Assembly: GCA_030323885.1 (NCBI GenBank) | Contig: CM059190.1 | Span: forward strand, 86,614,762-86,678,761 | DNA from: Branchipolynoe longqiensis | Taxonomy: Eukaryota > Annelida > Polychaeta > Phyllodocida > Polynoidae | Direction: 5' to 3' | DNA: 64,000 nucleotides | In this document: positions 11,550 through 23,058 of the stretch, piece after piece | Position numbering within the stretch: the first letter of the stretch is position 1 | Layout: every line of letters begins with the position of its first letter | Translations under genes and position numbers: made by a program | The notes under the pieces: generated by a model | The model's database searches: none | The model's input: the letters and a program-made list of their open reading frames with translations, nothing else | What the model was told of the DNA's origin: nothing

Positions 11550-11757
11550 AACACGGCCAAGTGAGTTGAGCACTCAATTCCCATGGTTCAATCCCAGGAC
11601 TAATTGGTTCAGTGTCATTATAGTGGGATATCAAGTCATGGAGCTGACAGAATGGTATCAACACTATAAAACTGCCCATGAGTGCGTGCTGTCGAAAGTC
11701 GGTACCCGTCCTGATAAGTGACATTCCCTTCGATCGTGCTAGGATGAAAAACGCAAG
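11550..11757 (+). mobile_element. SINE-A, internally deleted copy
   Basis: Has a reduced head (ACGGCCAAGTGAGTTGAGCA), an abbreviated body with GTGGGATATCAAGTCATGG and CATGAGTGCGTGCTGTC, and a diverged tail CCGTCCTGATAAGTGACATT. About one third of the body is missing. Confidence 0.75.
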
Positions 11758-11927
11758 CAGTGATGGCCTAATCTAGAGTGAGACCCTCTGGGTTCAAACT
11801 GTGACTTTTTAGGTCATTATGACCTAAATAGTGAAAGGTTTTCTGTGTGTTTCAGCTTATTGTAACTTAGGTGGGTCATATAATAAAGAATCCATCACAC
11901 TAGAATTTATGATCAGATCGCCGTCCC

Positions 11928-12255
11928 GGACGCAGTAGCCTAATCGGTAGAGCGCAGGCTTCCTGTGTGGAAGGTAGGGAGTTCGAATCCCAGCCGAGTC
12001 AAACCATTGAGTTATCAAATTTATACTTGTCGCTACCTAGCCTGGTGCTCGGTATTAATAGGATATGATAAGGACTGGTTTGCACAGTATCAGGATAATG
12101 TGACTTGGATATCGGGTCATGGTGTCAGTGGCTTGGTCTCCCAGTGGGACAGCACAATAAAGTCACTCGCTATGAGTGCCCAGTGTCACAAGTCAGTGCC
12201 CGTCCTGATATGACCATAGATGTTGCTCGGATGTAAACCTCCAACAACCAACCAA
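11928..12255 (+). mobile_element. SINE-A, full-length copy (first subtype)
   Basis: A well-preserved copy. The A-box region is CAGTAGCCTAATCGGTAGAG and the B box is GGGAGTTCGAATCCC. These are followed by GAGTCAAACCATTGAG, TCGCTACCTAGCCTGGTGCT, the full body, and TGATATGACCATAGATGTTG with a CCAACAACCAACC end. A useful reference copy for the subtype whose head starts CGGACGCAGTAGCC. Confidence 0.9.
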
Positions 12256-12259
12256 ATCA

Positions 12260-13015
12260 GGTTCCCGAGGAATGGAGCACAAAGTATTCTATGAATTGTG
12301 AAGTTTGAAGCCTTATGCCTTAATTGAAACCTGACTCCACCTAGTCCATTTTCTGTCTGACGTCAGAATAGAAAAAATAGAGATGGTGGATAGGGGGTTG
12401 CTCAGCATGGCGGATAGTCTCTTAGGACAGCAGAGTTGAAATTTCTAGAATGTGGATGTTTATTAAATAAAATTATGATTGGCGTTTTAATTATTGTGGG
12501 ATGAGCAAACATTGCAGGCAGCATTGAAACTATGTTTAATAAGCGTATAGAGTGTATGCACTGACATCATGCTAAACGGAAGTGCGGCCATTGTGGCAAT
12601 AGTAACCACAATAACAAACCACAAGTTACCACTCATTTGTCTACATTGGCATAGCTCTCTGCCTGATCATAGCACACATATAATACCATATACATTGTTT
12701 AATCAGTGGAATGACTTGAGAATATATGCGTATAATTCTTAAATGATAAAGATTGTTTGCGTTAAACACATTTAGTTACATGTTGAAAGTAGGCTTATAT
12801 CAATGAAAATATATTGGGTGGGTAATCGAGGAAGCAACCAACCATATCGACACACTACCCTTATTCCTAGCAGCCTCGTATTTATTCATTTCATTTATTA
12901 TATTTATCATTTTCTGCACTCTGGTAACTGGAGATGTGGTGTCTTCTAATTGATATCTAACTGGTGGATTGGAACATAACAAATATAAATGATGGTGCCA
13001 GCATTAGCATGATGG
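12260..13015. other. No feature recognised; AT-rich
   Basis: No repeat ends, splice-bounded coding stretch or RNA gene is recognised in this AT-rich interval. Confidence 0.5.
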
Positions 13016-13018
13016 AAA

Positions 13019-13113
13019 CTAGATAAAATATTCACCCCGTAGTCTGCATGTAGGCCTACTGCTGCCTTAGCCAGCCTACTGTTAGTATCCTATGGGGTGA
13101 ATCTTTTATCTAG
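13019..13113. repeat. Short foldback, 20-bp arms
   Basis: CTAGATAAAATATTCACCCC (13019-13038) is inverted at 13094-13113 with one mismatch, separated by a 55-nt spacer. It may be a tiny MITE or a stable hairpin. The spacer has no recognised content. Confidence 0.75.
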
Positions 13114-13616
13114 ACGGAAACAGGCAACAAATATATGGAGTAGGCCTATAGGAGATGAATATATAATTGTTATCTAGTTTTGCTTACAAGAAGTGAATAT
13201 TTGATCTGGCCACACGCTTAGGGCAGATCTATTCGATCATCTGATTCGAACATGAAATAAAGAATTGAACTAAATTTGATTGTGTGCACAGTCTAATTTG
13301 AGTAAGGTTTGGCGCAATTAAATCTAGTTATACAATTGTTCAAAATGCGTTTAAATGACATGGGAATCATTTAATTTAAATTAATTAAATATACCTAATT
13401 AAATTAATGTAAATTATATATATATATGCTCTATAATCTATTATGGACACTATATCTTCAGTTCCCCATAGCATACTCACTGGGGTATATCTTATCTACT
13501 GGCCCTGTGAGACTGTGTAGAACGTCCACAGTTCAAACGTGGAAGAAAATCAATAGCAAAGTAATACCTCACATATATAAGCCAAATTCTGAGATTGTTA
13601 GTATGTCAATTTAATT

Positions 13617-13900
13617 ATGAACATAGTATGTATTCATGTGAAACGGTTTGGTTTACATACAGAGAAAATGAAATGGAAATAGTAATTTTATTTATTGACA
13701 TAGTTTGTATTCATGTGATGCGGTTTGCTTTACATACAGAGACAATGAAATGGAAATAGTAATTTTATTTATTGACATAGAATGTATTCATGTGATACGA
13801 CTTGCTTTACATACAGAGACAGCGAAATAGAAATAGTGATTTTTATTTGATTAACACAGTATGTATTTATGTGATAGAAATTGCTTTACATGTTGTTTTA
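13617..13900 (+). repeat. Tandem repeat, about 78-bp unit
   Basis: Three to four diverged units of GACATAGTATGTATTCATGT, GCTTTACATACAGAGACA, ATGAAATGGAAATAGTAA and TTTTATTTATT. The last unit is partial. Confidence 0.8.
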
Positions 13901-14254
13901 ATGATCATCAGAATAATAACAAATGGTTAGGTTTTCGATCTAGTAAACATGGATAGTACAACTGCAGGCAGGTTGTTTACTAGTTGATTGATTGATTGGT
14001 GGTTGCTTTACGCCGTATCGGCAGCATTGGCCATATTCACGGCGATGGTTGTTTACTAGTTGATATCGCCACATTGGCTGCACTACCGGTTGATGATGTC
14101 ATGGGAAAACCCTCTATTGTTGACTGGGGTTGTTTTTTGTGAGGTTGTTATTGGGGGGGGGGCGTAAATATTTATTCTAATGAATAATCTTGTGTCAGTA
14201 CCGGCCATGCATAATTAGTTATTTATGGGGTTTTTGCACATATTAAGGTGCATT

Positions 14255-14515
14255 GCAATGACAATTGAATAATTTAAAATAATTTTCAATTGATATGTAC
14301 AAGAGCTTTTAGAATGACAATTGAACAATCAAGTGATGTATGCAAGGGTTGTTGTAATGACAATTGAACCGAAATATATATAAGAGCTGTTGAAATGATA
14401 ATAGAACAATTAATGCAGGAGTTCCTGGAATGACAATAGAACAATGATTAAAGTAATGTCCACAAGAGTTGTTAGAATGACAATTGAACAATGATTAAGT
14501 GAAGCGTGCAAGTGT
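14255..14515 (+). repeat. Tandem repeat, about 48-bp unit
   Basis: About five diverged units based on GTTAGAATGACAATTGAACA followed by AT.AAGTGATGTGCAAGAG. Confidence 0.75.
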
Positions 14516-15194
14516 AATTTTCTCTGTTTGTAAGACATGAAGCATATTTACACAATAACATACTTTGTGGGAAAAGTAGCCGATTCGCCGCAGACCCTAC
14601 TCGACAAGTTTGGATTCAATTTTCACATCAAACCGCTTTGTTGTGGCCGACAGTTTAATTTGAATTTCAAATTCAATTTTATTTAACAGAACAGTTCTCA
14701 ATTTAGAGATAACTCGATTTTCCACGTGACCGTTGCCGGCGTTCAGAGAAATTAACATTTGAAATGTTGCTTTTCCAACAATTGGGTGGTTTTATGAGTT
14801 ATGTTATTTGAATACAAACATTGGTATGCCTGATAGGTTGTTACTATTTGCAGTCAACTATTTTAGGAGTGCAGCTGTTTTCACCTAATTCTGCCGTCTC
14901 TACTTAGTAGGTAGTAGGAGCCCGCCCCCACCCCCACCCCAGTTCTTCTCCACTTTGGAGTTATATTTCCTAATTTCATCATTCACCATGACCGTAGCGA
15001 AAAGTGCCTATTTTGACTCGGCCGGGGTTCGATCACACCACCTCCCGCACAAAAGCCGTCCATGGCTCTTAGCAATTCGACCATCCTGGATTGTATCACA
15101 TCATGGTATCGACTACAGTTTATTTGTTGGGGTTTTGCGTTCTATCAACATTCGAAGGTCCTACCAGGACATATGATGACTATAGAGTTACCTG

Positions 15195-16352
15195 GAGGGT
15201 GCGCTGTCACTAGTCGGCACCCCTCCTGTCATGACCCCCCAGGGCCCGTATGCATGGAGAAGTGTTCGCGGCGTGTGGTGTTATCCCTCTAACTCCGGGT
15301 AGCTATCACCGTCGAGAACTATGTCAGAAGGTATGCATGGGCGCTTAAACGGTGAGTGTTAGCTAAACGTGAATGTATTTATAGATTTGGGAAATCCGTC
15401 TGCGCCTGAGCCGGCGAGCACCGCTATTTCACAATATCACCGCCATTTTGGCGACGGCGGCGGCGATTTGTTTACTTTACATTCGTCGATTCGACAATAT
15501 TAATATCACTGCCGATGCGGCGGCAGCGTTAATATCGCTTCGTTTTTAGCGTTAATTTGATTAAATTTCACTTATTGCGTATGTAATTCTGTTAAATATG
15601 ACAGCATTGGATAGATTTGGGCCTAATATATAGCCGCCGATTTGGCGGTGGCGGCGGCGGCGATGTGGGTTTTGTTGATATGCGACAGTATGGATATCGA
15701 CGTCGAAGTGGCGGCGGCGATTTGTTTAGTTTACATTCGTCGATTCGACAATATTAATATCGCCACAGAGGCGTAGGGAGCGTTAATCTCGCTTCGATTT
15801 TAGGGTTAATTTGATCAAATTTCACTTATTGCGTATTTAATTCTGTCAAATATGATAGCATTGAATAGATTTGGGGTCCATCCTGACACTAACCTAACAC
15901 TAACACCGCTTTAAACCTGCTATGGGCTGGGGGTTAGAATCTCTGACTTTAAGCTCACGGTGTTAAGCCTAACACTGCTCCATGCATTTGTTTAGTTTAC
16001 ATTCGTCGATTCGACAATATTAATATCGGCGTAGGGAGCGTTAATCTCACTTCGATTTTAGGGTTAATTTGATCAAATTTCACTTATTGCGTATTTAATT
16101 CTGTCAAATATGATAGCATTGAATAGATTTGGGTCCATCCTGACACTAACCTAACACTAACACTGCTGTAAACCTGCTATGGGCTGGGGTTAGAATCCGA
16201 CTTTAAGCTTGCGGTGTTAAGCCTCACACTGCTCCATGCATACCGACTTTTCGGCGCTAAACCAGAAATCCCGCCCTAACCGCGGTTTGGCATGCTAACA
16301 CCCCTCCATGCATACGGGCCCAGATGTTGCTAGAACCTAAAGCCCCAATCAA
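15195..16352 (+). mobile_element. SINE-A 3' fragment split by a foldback element
   Basis: The left piece (15195-15241) reads GTGCGCTGTCACTAGTCGGC then CCTCCTGTCATGACC. The right piece (16322-16352) reads AGATGTTGCTAGAACC. Together they restore the order of the SINE-A 3' end. The 1080-bp element 15242-16321 lies between them, so the SINE was there first. Confidence 0.6.
15242..16321. mobile_element. GGGCCCGTATGCA-ended foldback element, copy 1
   Basis: Termini are inverted repeats: GGGCCCGTATGCATGGAG at left and CCATGCATACGGGCCC at right. The interior holds the GC-rich palindromic module (CGCCGCC...GGCGGCG next to TTAATATCGC) and the conserved TTACATTCGTCGATTCGACA and ATTTCACTTATTGCGTATGT blocks, each present more than once. 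A block with TGACACTAACCTAACACTAA and CTGCTATGGGCTGGGG is duplicated (about 15880-15990 and 16130-16240). There is no transposase. Superfamily unknown. Confidence 0.82.
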
Positions 16353-16499
16353 AGGTCTTACACTTTAAGCCCAGCTTTATGTTTCCAGCAATAGCTGCGC
16401 ATGCACCCTGCTCACTAGCCTTGACAGACACGGACTCCTGCAGCTGTTTTGGCTGTGGTCTGACAAATATAACACTGCAACTTGGGTCAATACCCGTGT

Positions 16500-16585
16500 C
16501 TCCCCCCACCACCACCACCACTACTGCACCACCACCACCACCACCACCACTACTGCACCACCACCACCACCACCACCACCACCAA
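16500..16585 (+). repeat. (CCA)n microsatellite
   Basis: Interrupted CCA/ACC tract. The Pro/His-rich open frame through it is low complexity. Confidence 0.9.
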
Positions 16586-16861
16586 TACCAATACCCCCTC
16601 CCCACCGTCACCACCATAGACCTTCTCTACCGTCGGTCTGAGCAGCTGGAGACCAGCAGCAACTGCACTGCAAGGGCACCACTGGGCCCTTTTGTGACAC
16701 TGAGGGTGATGGCCCCTATTCTGGGCTCTTAATATTGATACCAGAACGAGGCTGACACGGCAAACAAGCTCAGTGTTTTGGTGTTGATATAATATTTGAC
16801 GCGTTTGTATCCTCTATCAATATGTATAGATTTTATGCAGAGGTCCTAAGTGGTTGGACAA

Positions 16862-16902
16862 ATCTATATATATATATATTATATATATATATATAATATG
16901 TA
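16862..16902. repeat. (TA)n palindromic tract
   Basis: Two runs of TATATATATA joined by an ATTATAT phase break form an extended AT palindrome. Confidence 0.85.
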
Positions 16903-16962
16903 TGCATAGATATTATATATCGAGATATGTAGAGATATATAGAGATGTATAAATAGATTTTA

Positions 16963-17509
16963 TTGAGGATTTGGGTGTGATGTAGGCATCACAATACTCC
17001 CTCTTCGTGGTTGGATAGAAGCTGTTCCTTCTACTATCAAGTGTATGGAAATAAAACAAAAAGCACAAATCTATTTACTGCTACGATCTAATTCTGTTAC
17101 TTAGAATCATGAATATTCACTGGGGGGTTGAAATAATGTTATTTATGAGCATAGCTTACTCAATAAGTAAAAATTTGGCTCAAATTAAACCCCAAATCCA
17201 AGCAATATTAACGCCGCCACATTGGCGGAGTTATTGTGAATGTAAACAAAACAAAAAACACAAATCTATTCACTGCTAAGATCTAATTCTGTTATTTAGA
17301 ATTATGAATATTCACTCGGGGGTTGAAATAATGTTATTTATGAGCATAGCTTACTCAAAAAGTGAAATTTTGTCCGATTAAACCCAAAATCGAAGTGATA
17401 TTAACAAACGCAGCCGCATCGGCAGTGTTATGGCTGTACTTTCTATCCAACCATGATGGCCGATGAGGCACTGGTCACGTGGTGCTAATCATTTGATGCA
17501 AATCCTCAA
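16963..17509. mobile_element. TTGAGGATTTG-ended foldback element, copy 1
   Basis: Left end TTGAGGATTTGGGTGTGATG, right end GATGCAAATCCTCAA, flanked by TA on both sides (16961-16962 and 17510-17511), consistent with a TA target duplication. The interior has two tandem copies of the shared module (AAATCTATTCACTGCTA, ATTCTGTTA, TTATTTATGAGCATAGCTTA, AAGTGATATTAAC). It also has an ACCATGATGGCCGA block. Non-autonomous. Confidence 0.82.
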
Positions 17510-17542
17510 TAGTGAGGTTCTAAATGGTTGTAGTTACAAACA

Positions 17543-17710
17543 AACATGCATACATACATCCATGTATACATCCATGTATACATCCATGTATACATCCATG
17601 CATGCATACATACATACATACATACATACATACATACATACATACATACATACATACATACATACATACATACATGCATGCATGCATGCATGCATGCATA
17701 CATACATACA

Positions 17711-17744
<34 letters not shown>

Positions 17745-17756
17745 CATACATACATA
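17543..17756 (+). repeat. (CATA)n/(CATG)n microsatellite
   Basis: Tetranucleotide array, mostly CATA with internal CATG and CATGTATACATC variants. Open frames in all phases are repeat artefacts. Confidence 0.95.
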
Positions 17757-18057
17757 CGGGATGAAAGATCTCCGCGATTTTGAGGATTTCTGGGATTTTT
17801 CCTGTTCCTACTGCAATCCTGCAGCACGATCAACGTATAGGCACTACTAATAAGTTGTTTTATGCTGCAGCACCATCAGCGTATACTAATATGTGGTGCC
17901 AAGCGGCAGCACCATCAGCGTATACTACTCATAAATGCTTCAAAAGCTGCAGCATCATCAGTGTATACCAATATATATTAAACCTGACTTCCGGCTAAAC
18001 CTATGGGAGAATATCAGCATTTCCGCTTTTTTTCCCCGGAGACCACTTTCATCCCTC
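17757..18057. mobile_element. CAGGGATGAAAG-type MITE inside a CATA array
   Basis: Left end CGGGATGAAAGATCTCCGCG and right end CGGAGACCACTTTCATCCCT are inverted repeats. Internal GCAGCACCATCAGCGTATAC repeats (about four copies) and ACTTCCGGCTAAACCTATGG match the copy at 50124-50498. CATA repeats flank both sides, so the element probably inserted into the microsatellite. Confidence 0.78.
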
Positions 18058-18151
18058 ATACATACATACATACATACATACATACATACATACATACATA
18101 CATACATACATACATACATACATACATACATACATACATACATACATACAT

Positions 18152-18218
<67 letters not shown>

Positions 18219-18581
18219 TGCACACACACAGACACACAGACAGACACACACAGACAGACACACACACAGACACACACACAGACAGACACACAGACAGACA
18301 CACAGACAGACGCACAGACAGACACACAGACAGACACACAGACAGACACAGACAGACACACAGCCAGACACACAGACAGACACACAGACACATACACACA
18401 CAGACAGAGACACACACACATACACACATATACACACACACATACACACACACATACACATACATACATACATACATACATACATACATACATACATACA
18501 TACATACATACATACATACATACATACATACATGCATGCATGCATGCATGCATGCATGCATACATACATACATACATACAT
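18057..18581 (+). repeat. Compound (CATA)/(CAGA)/(CACA)/(CATG) microsatellite
   Basis: Successive blocks: CATA to about 18153, CAGA to about 18217, mixed CACA/CAGA to about 18460, CATA again, then CATG and CATA to 18581. The long Tyr/Ile/His and Cys/Val frames are artefacts of tetranucleotide periodicity. Confidence 0.96.
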
Positions 18582-19532
18582 TTAAGATTTCTTTTGTAAA
18601 TTTCAATTTAGACATAAATGTGATTCACCCAACTTTTGGCCATGGATATGGCCCCTTTATGCCGACACGGCATTAACCCACCAGCAGTCAATCAATTACA
18701 TACCGAGACCAGGTTCCTAAACAATACACATGCACACATACCTACATCTACTGTGAATCTACATCTGACCACCGCTTGTAATGATGAATACAATGATTTA
18801 TAGACACATCTGTATGCAGAGTTCCACCGTACAAACACCGTATCAACTATTGAGAAGGTCTGAGAAGGCCATGGAGTTTTGCCAAATCCAATAGAAAAGT
18901 CATTAAGTGTGTTTGTGTGCAGAGTGCACGAACTGCCACGTTAAGCACGTGCCCGCTTTACCAGCTGTCCACCAACCTTTCTGTCTTTTTTTAAATTTGT
19001 GAGGAAGCCATGTCCATCTCCATGTGAACCATATGTGTTGCACACTAATTAGAATAGTTTATGATTCATGCCCTGTGTTATCAGCCATATTTGTGGTAGT
19101 TATGAATATCTCTCGGTTTGGCCATTGAAATCGAAAAGCACAAATCTAAATGTGGTTACTTTTGTGTTTGTAAAACGGCACTCTGACTGCGTTTATTCAC
19201 TGCGCATGTCCCCCTTTGATTTATTTATTTAATATAAATGATAATCTAATTATGGCTGTTCCAAAACTTGGCATTGCTCGCCTATCTATGGGGTGTGCTA
19301 TCGGCATGTGTGCAACTTTGCTGGACGTGGGTTTTTTTATTTTAAGGATTTAAAAAAACTGTTTATTGGTCCCGGCAGTCATAATGTACATTTTACCCGA
19401 CAGCAGTAGTTCTCAGCGGGTAGTCATCTTAGTGTGTGTAAAAAAATTAAAAAAAGATGCTACCCGGCCGAAAAAAAAGAAGCAAATAATAAAGTGCATT
19501 GGAGGCTGGCTACCCCTTGGTTCGGACAGTAG

Positions 19533-19783
19533 ACCCCCAGTCACACCACTGCTTGTGACCACTTTTCGGCCACTTTGCGACCTCCTTGCAACCAAATTAA
19601 TGGTCGCCGACCTCTGGGTGACCATTTTTGTCACAAGGTTTTTAGTGTAGTAGCTGCAACCCCCCCTTGTGACCAAAATGGTTGCAACGAGGTCGGCGAC
19701 CATTGAAGATGACTTTGCGACCACTGCGACGATCCCTTTTTGTGTGGTCGCAAGTGGTCACAAGCTGTAGTGTGACTGGGGTA
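19533..19783. mobile_element. TACCCCAGTCACAC-ended MITE, copy 1
   Basis: Left end CCCCAGTCACACCACTGCTT then GTGACCAC. The right end reads inversely as TACCCCAGTCACACTACAGC then TTGTGACCAC. The terminal inverted repeat is about 30 bp. The interior is made of repeated, mirrored TTGCGACCA and TGGTCGC motifs, so most of the 250 bp can fold back. Confidence 0.82.
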
Positions 19784-19789
19784 TAAGCT

Positions 19790-20870
19790 AGGCACTAGAG
19801 CGAGCATCTGTCCTTTTCTTGAATATTCAAGTAAGTTACTAGTATAGTACGTGGAGAAATGCTTATCAGTATATCAAAATAACTAATTAACTACATGCAA
19901 GGCTCTTTAATGGGAAATTATATCAAGGAGTTGGTGACTTATGAGTCAGTTTTTGGGGAGTCAATTGTAGGAAGTCGTGGATTTAATTTCAAATATTTTT
20001 CTTTGCTTTCCAGGCTGAAATAAATATTGCAACTTTTTTTTTTAAATGAGAAAAAAAGGTGTATCACAGAAAACCTAGGCTCCTTTCACTGTGTGTCAAA
20101 CATCTGGTTTCATTTGTATTTGACCGAAGTCATCGAAGGTCCTGTATCAGTATTATATAGTATACTTTGATAAGTGAAGCTTGAACTTGGGATTTGAGCA
20201 TACCCTTGGGGGTAAACCAATAATATATAGTGTCGATAATGAATGGTGTTAATAATAACAGTGACAATAATGGGGGTAGAAATAGTGTTATCAGGAGTAC
20301 AAATGATGATCTATAAGTACTGTATATACTCGAATAAAAGTCAATCTCATATAAAATATTTTCTTTGCCAAAAGAAAGCTGGAATTGTCCATGGACCATG
20401 TGTATAAGTTGAGCCTAGTATCTCATGGATAACGGGTCAACATTTATGGGTCAAGGTGTTATCCTGTATGTAGTAGATATATCACTGTGTAAAAAGGCTA
20501 AGGCTTGAATCTGTGGCTGTGTAGACTGGCTCCAGTGAAATCAATACAGACAAAGAGAAAGGACGAGTATAAAGTGTACGGAAGAGAGAGTCAAGCCCTC
20601 TTGTTTATTATTTATATGGTTACACGGGTTCATCATCCCACCCCTTTCCCCCAATGGAAAACAAGCATTCTTGGCCATACGAATAGGGATCCAGCATTCC
20701 TGGTCCCTATGGATACCAATGGTCTGCCCACCACCACCAAGCTGTATGGCCCCATGGCCACCATCAACCTTGACCTTTGAGTCTGGTGATCCCTATCCCA
20801 GCAGAGGGGGTAGGCCCTGAGTGCACCCACCCAGACCTGCCAGCACCACTATGTCTATTTACATCCCACT
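19790..20870. other. No gene recognised
   Basis: AT-rich sequence with several short open frames lacking recognisable homology. I see no element ends. Confidence 0.5.
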
Positions 20871-20880
20871 CGGGCACCAC

Positions 20881-20901
20881 AATATATATATATATATATA
20901 C
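20881..20901. repeat. (AT)n tract
   Basis: Short pure AT dinucleotide run. Confidence 0.85.
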
Positions 20902-21135
20902 ACATACATGCGCCATGTCATGTACACCGATCAGTAATAGAACATTTGCATTCCCGCTGTACCGTATATCGGAATATTTTACAACTGGTTACAAAATCGT
21001 CATGAATTTAAGGGCTGGTATTCACAGATAAATACAGAACTAAGCTGTATATGGTACATGTACTTTGCGGCACTGGCAACTGGAATATGGCATGATGATA
21101 CCGTTCTACCATAGTAAGAAGAATGAAGACAGTTA

Positions 21136-21273
21136 GATGTTGCCAGGACGTAAAACTCCAACAACCAACTGTGCGGCAGGGTGGTGTTTCGGGTTGCATC
21201 AGTACAGCAGAGAAGGGATGCAACCCGAAACACCAACCAGCCGCATGGTTGAGTTTTACGTCCTGGCAACATC
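21136..21273. repeat. Near-perfect SINE-tail palindrome
   Basis: Left arm 21136-21199 contains GATGTTGCCAGGACGTAAAA, then TGGTGTTTCGGGTTGCAT. Right arm 21218-21273 is its inverse, ending TTTTACGTCCTGGCAACATC. The loop is CAGTACAGCAGAGAAGGG (18 nt). The outermost 23 bp of each arm are the SINE-A tail and the inner 18-20 bp are not SINE sequence. Mismatches are confined to the middle of the arms. Confidence 0.9.
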
Positions 21274-21592
21274 TGAGGTCATATCAGGATGGGTACCTAC
21301 TTGTGACAGTGCACACTCATAATCACTTTTTAGTGCTGCCCCACTGGGAGAACAGGCCACCAGCACCATGACCTGATATCCCACTCAGTCACATTGTCCT
21401 GACACTGAGCCAACCAATTCTTGCCCTATCCTACTAATGCCGAACACCTGACCAGGAGGCGACAATCATCAATTTTTTATTTATTTAAAGTCTAGTATTG
21501 GTTTGACTTGACCAGGGTTTGAACCCATTGGGTTCGAATGCCACGGTCTACCATGACGGGAGACGGACGCTCAACTCTGGTCCCCTGCAGCA
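21248..21592 (-). mobile_element. SINE-A, full-length minus copy (second subtype)
   Basis: Reads in reverse from the tail (GAGTTTTACGTCCTGGCAAC) to the head (TTGGGTTCGAATGCCACGGT then GGGAGACGGACGCTCAACTC). A TTTTTTATTTATTTAAAG insertion sits between body and head near 21473. Its tail forms the right arm of the adjacent palindrome. Confidence 0.88.
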
Positions 21593-22139
21593 TGAGGCGC
21601 TCCAGTTGCCATGGCCACCTGGGTTGTGACATCAGTGAGAGAGGCAGGCCAAAAGCAGAACTAGCTAAACAATAAGCATGGGTATCGCAGGAAAATTGAA
21701 GCAGGCTGGAAATTTGCTGTAGCCGGAGAGTAGGAAGGTCTTTTCGTGTTGCTCTTTCTCCCTTTCTACCCTGGGAGGTGAATGGTAATTTGGCTGTCAG
21801 TTTTAAACCAAAGGAGACTAAGTGTCTTTGAATTTACATAGTCCGGCCGGGGTCTGCAGGGATGCCGACTGACCTTCACGGCGACTCTGCTGCCCTGATA
21901 TTCTACTTCCTTCGTCAGGTTGTTGTAACTCTATGACTGCGCAGGCGGGTATTTAACCTGTTCCTTTTCCTGTGATTATGGGGTACAGGATGCAGCTATC
22001 GTGAATGGATATCAAACTAAGTGAAACCATAGAGTAATTGATTTTATTTCATTTTGTGTGGTTATTTTTTGCATTCGCTAATATTCATCGTATTCTCTAA
22101 TATTCATAATATGAAGCAACGAATCCCATAGCATATGTG

Positions 22140-22215
22140 ATCAGTGACATTAATATAATATATAGGTAGATAGACAGACAGGTAGACAGATTGACAGATA
22201 GATAGATACCCACAC
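22140..22215 (+). repeat. (GATA)/(GACA) degenerate microsatellite
   Basis: Mixed TAGATAGACAGACAGGTAGA type repeats. Confidence 0.75.
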
Positions 22216-22244
22216 ATAAATACAACACAGATACTTAATAAATG

Positions 22245-22860
22245 TATGGTGGGGGCCTATGTTTGTGTGGTGGGTGCTTATGGGTGTGTGGTGGGGGTGT
22301 TGTGAGGATTTTGGTGTGTGTGGTGGGGGTGTATGGTGGGGTGGGTAGGATGTGTGTGTGGTGGAGGTGTATGTTTGTGTGATGGAGGTGTAGGGTGTGA
22401 TGAGGATCTTGGTGTGTGATGGCGGTGTAGGGGTGTGTTGTGAGTGGGTATGGTGTGGTTGGGGTGTAGGTGTGTATGGTGGGTGTGCGGTGGGGGTGTA
22501 TGTTTGTGTGGTGGGTGTGTTGTGTAGGTCCACCTACTCCCCCCACCACACACATACCTAAACCCCACCACACACCTACACCCCCACAACACCAATAAAC
22601 CCTCACCACACACTTACACCCCCACTACATACCTACACCCCCACCACACACCTACACCCCCCACCACACACATACCTAAACCCCACCACACACCTACACC
22701 CCCCCCCCACTACATATCTACACCCCGACCACACACCTACACCCCCACCACATAACTACACCCCACCACACACCTACAGCCCCCACACCCCCACCACACA
22801 CCACACACCACACCCCCACCACACACCTACAACATCAACACACACGCACACCTACACCCT
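22245..22860. repeat. G-rich to C-rich strand-switch minisatellite
   Basis: The left half (22245-22527) is made of GTGTGTGGTGGGGGTGTA-like units. The right half (22528-22860) is made of CCCCCACCACACACCTACA-like units, effectively the reverse complement. The composition switches strand at about 22527 (TGTAGGTCCACCTAC), so the locus is a large imperfect inverted repeat. Confidence 0.88.
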
Positions 22861-22900
22861 TCTATCCAACCATGATGGCCGACTTGGACCGGGAACGCCA
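22861..22900 (+). mobile_element. Fragment of the TTGAGGATTTG-ended family
   Basis: TTCTATCCAACCATGATGGC followed by CGAC matches the internal block before the right end of the copies at 16963-17509 and 36024-36555. Confidence 0.55.
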
Positions 22901-22929
22901 CCAAGTGTATTGCGAGAGAAATGGCTCAT

Positions 22930-23058
22930 GAAAGCTCCCCATTGTGGTGGCGACCTGGCCTCTCAGTGGGGTAGCACTATAAAGTCGCCATGAGTGCGCA
23001 CTGTCACAAGTCGGTGCCCATCCTCATATGACCTTAGATATTGCGAGGACGTAAAACC
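22930..23058 (+). mobile_element. SINE-A 3' half
   Basis: ACCTGGCCTCTCAGTGGGGT, GCACTATAAAGTCGCCATGA, GTGCGCACTGTCACAAGTCG and ATATGACCTTAGATATTGCG with a GACGTAAAACC end. The head and first body half are missing. Confidence 0.85.

Noticed and set aside
11928..12010. Genuine tRNA gene
   Set aside because: A and B boxes are present, but no acceptor stem closes, and the same head recurs with a constant SINE body at many sites.
16330..16732. Pro/His-rich and Gly/Trp-rich ORFs
   Set aside because: They run through a CCA microsatellite. No conserved flanking sequence.
17505..18677. Frames of 70-216 codons rich in Tyr/Ile/His/Thr or Cys/Val in nearly all phases
   Set aside because: They translate CATA/CAGA/CACA tetranucleotide repeats. 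All phases are open because the repeats contain no stops.
22150..22613. Thr/Pro/His-rich minus-strand ORFs
   Set aside because: Translation of the GTGTGGTGGGG minisatellite.
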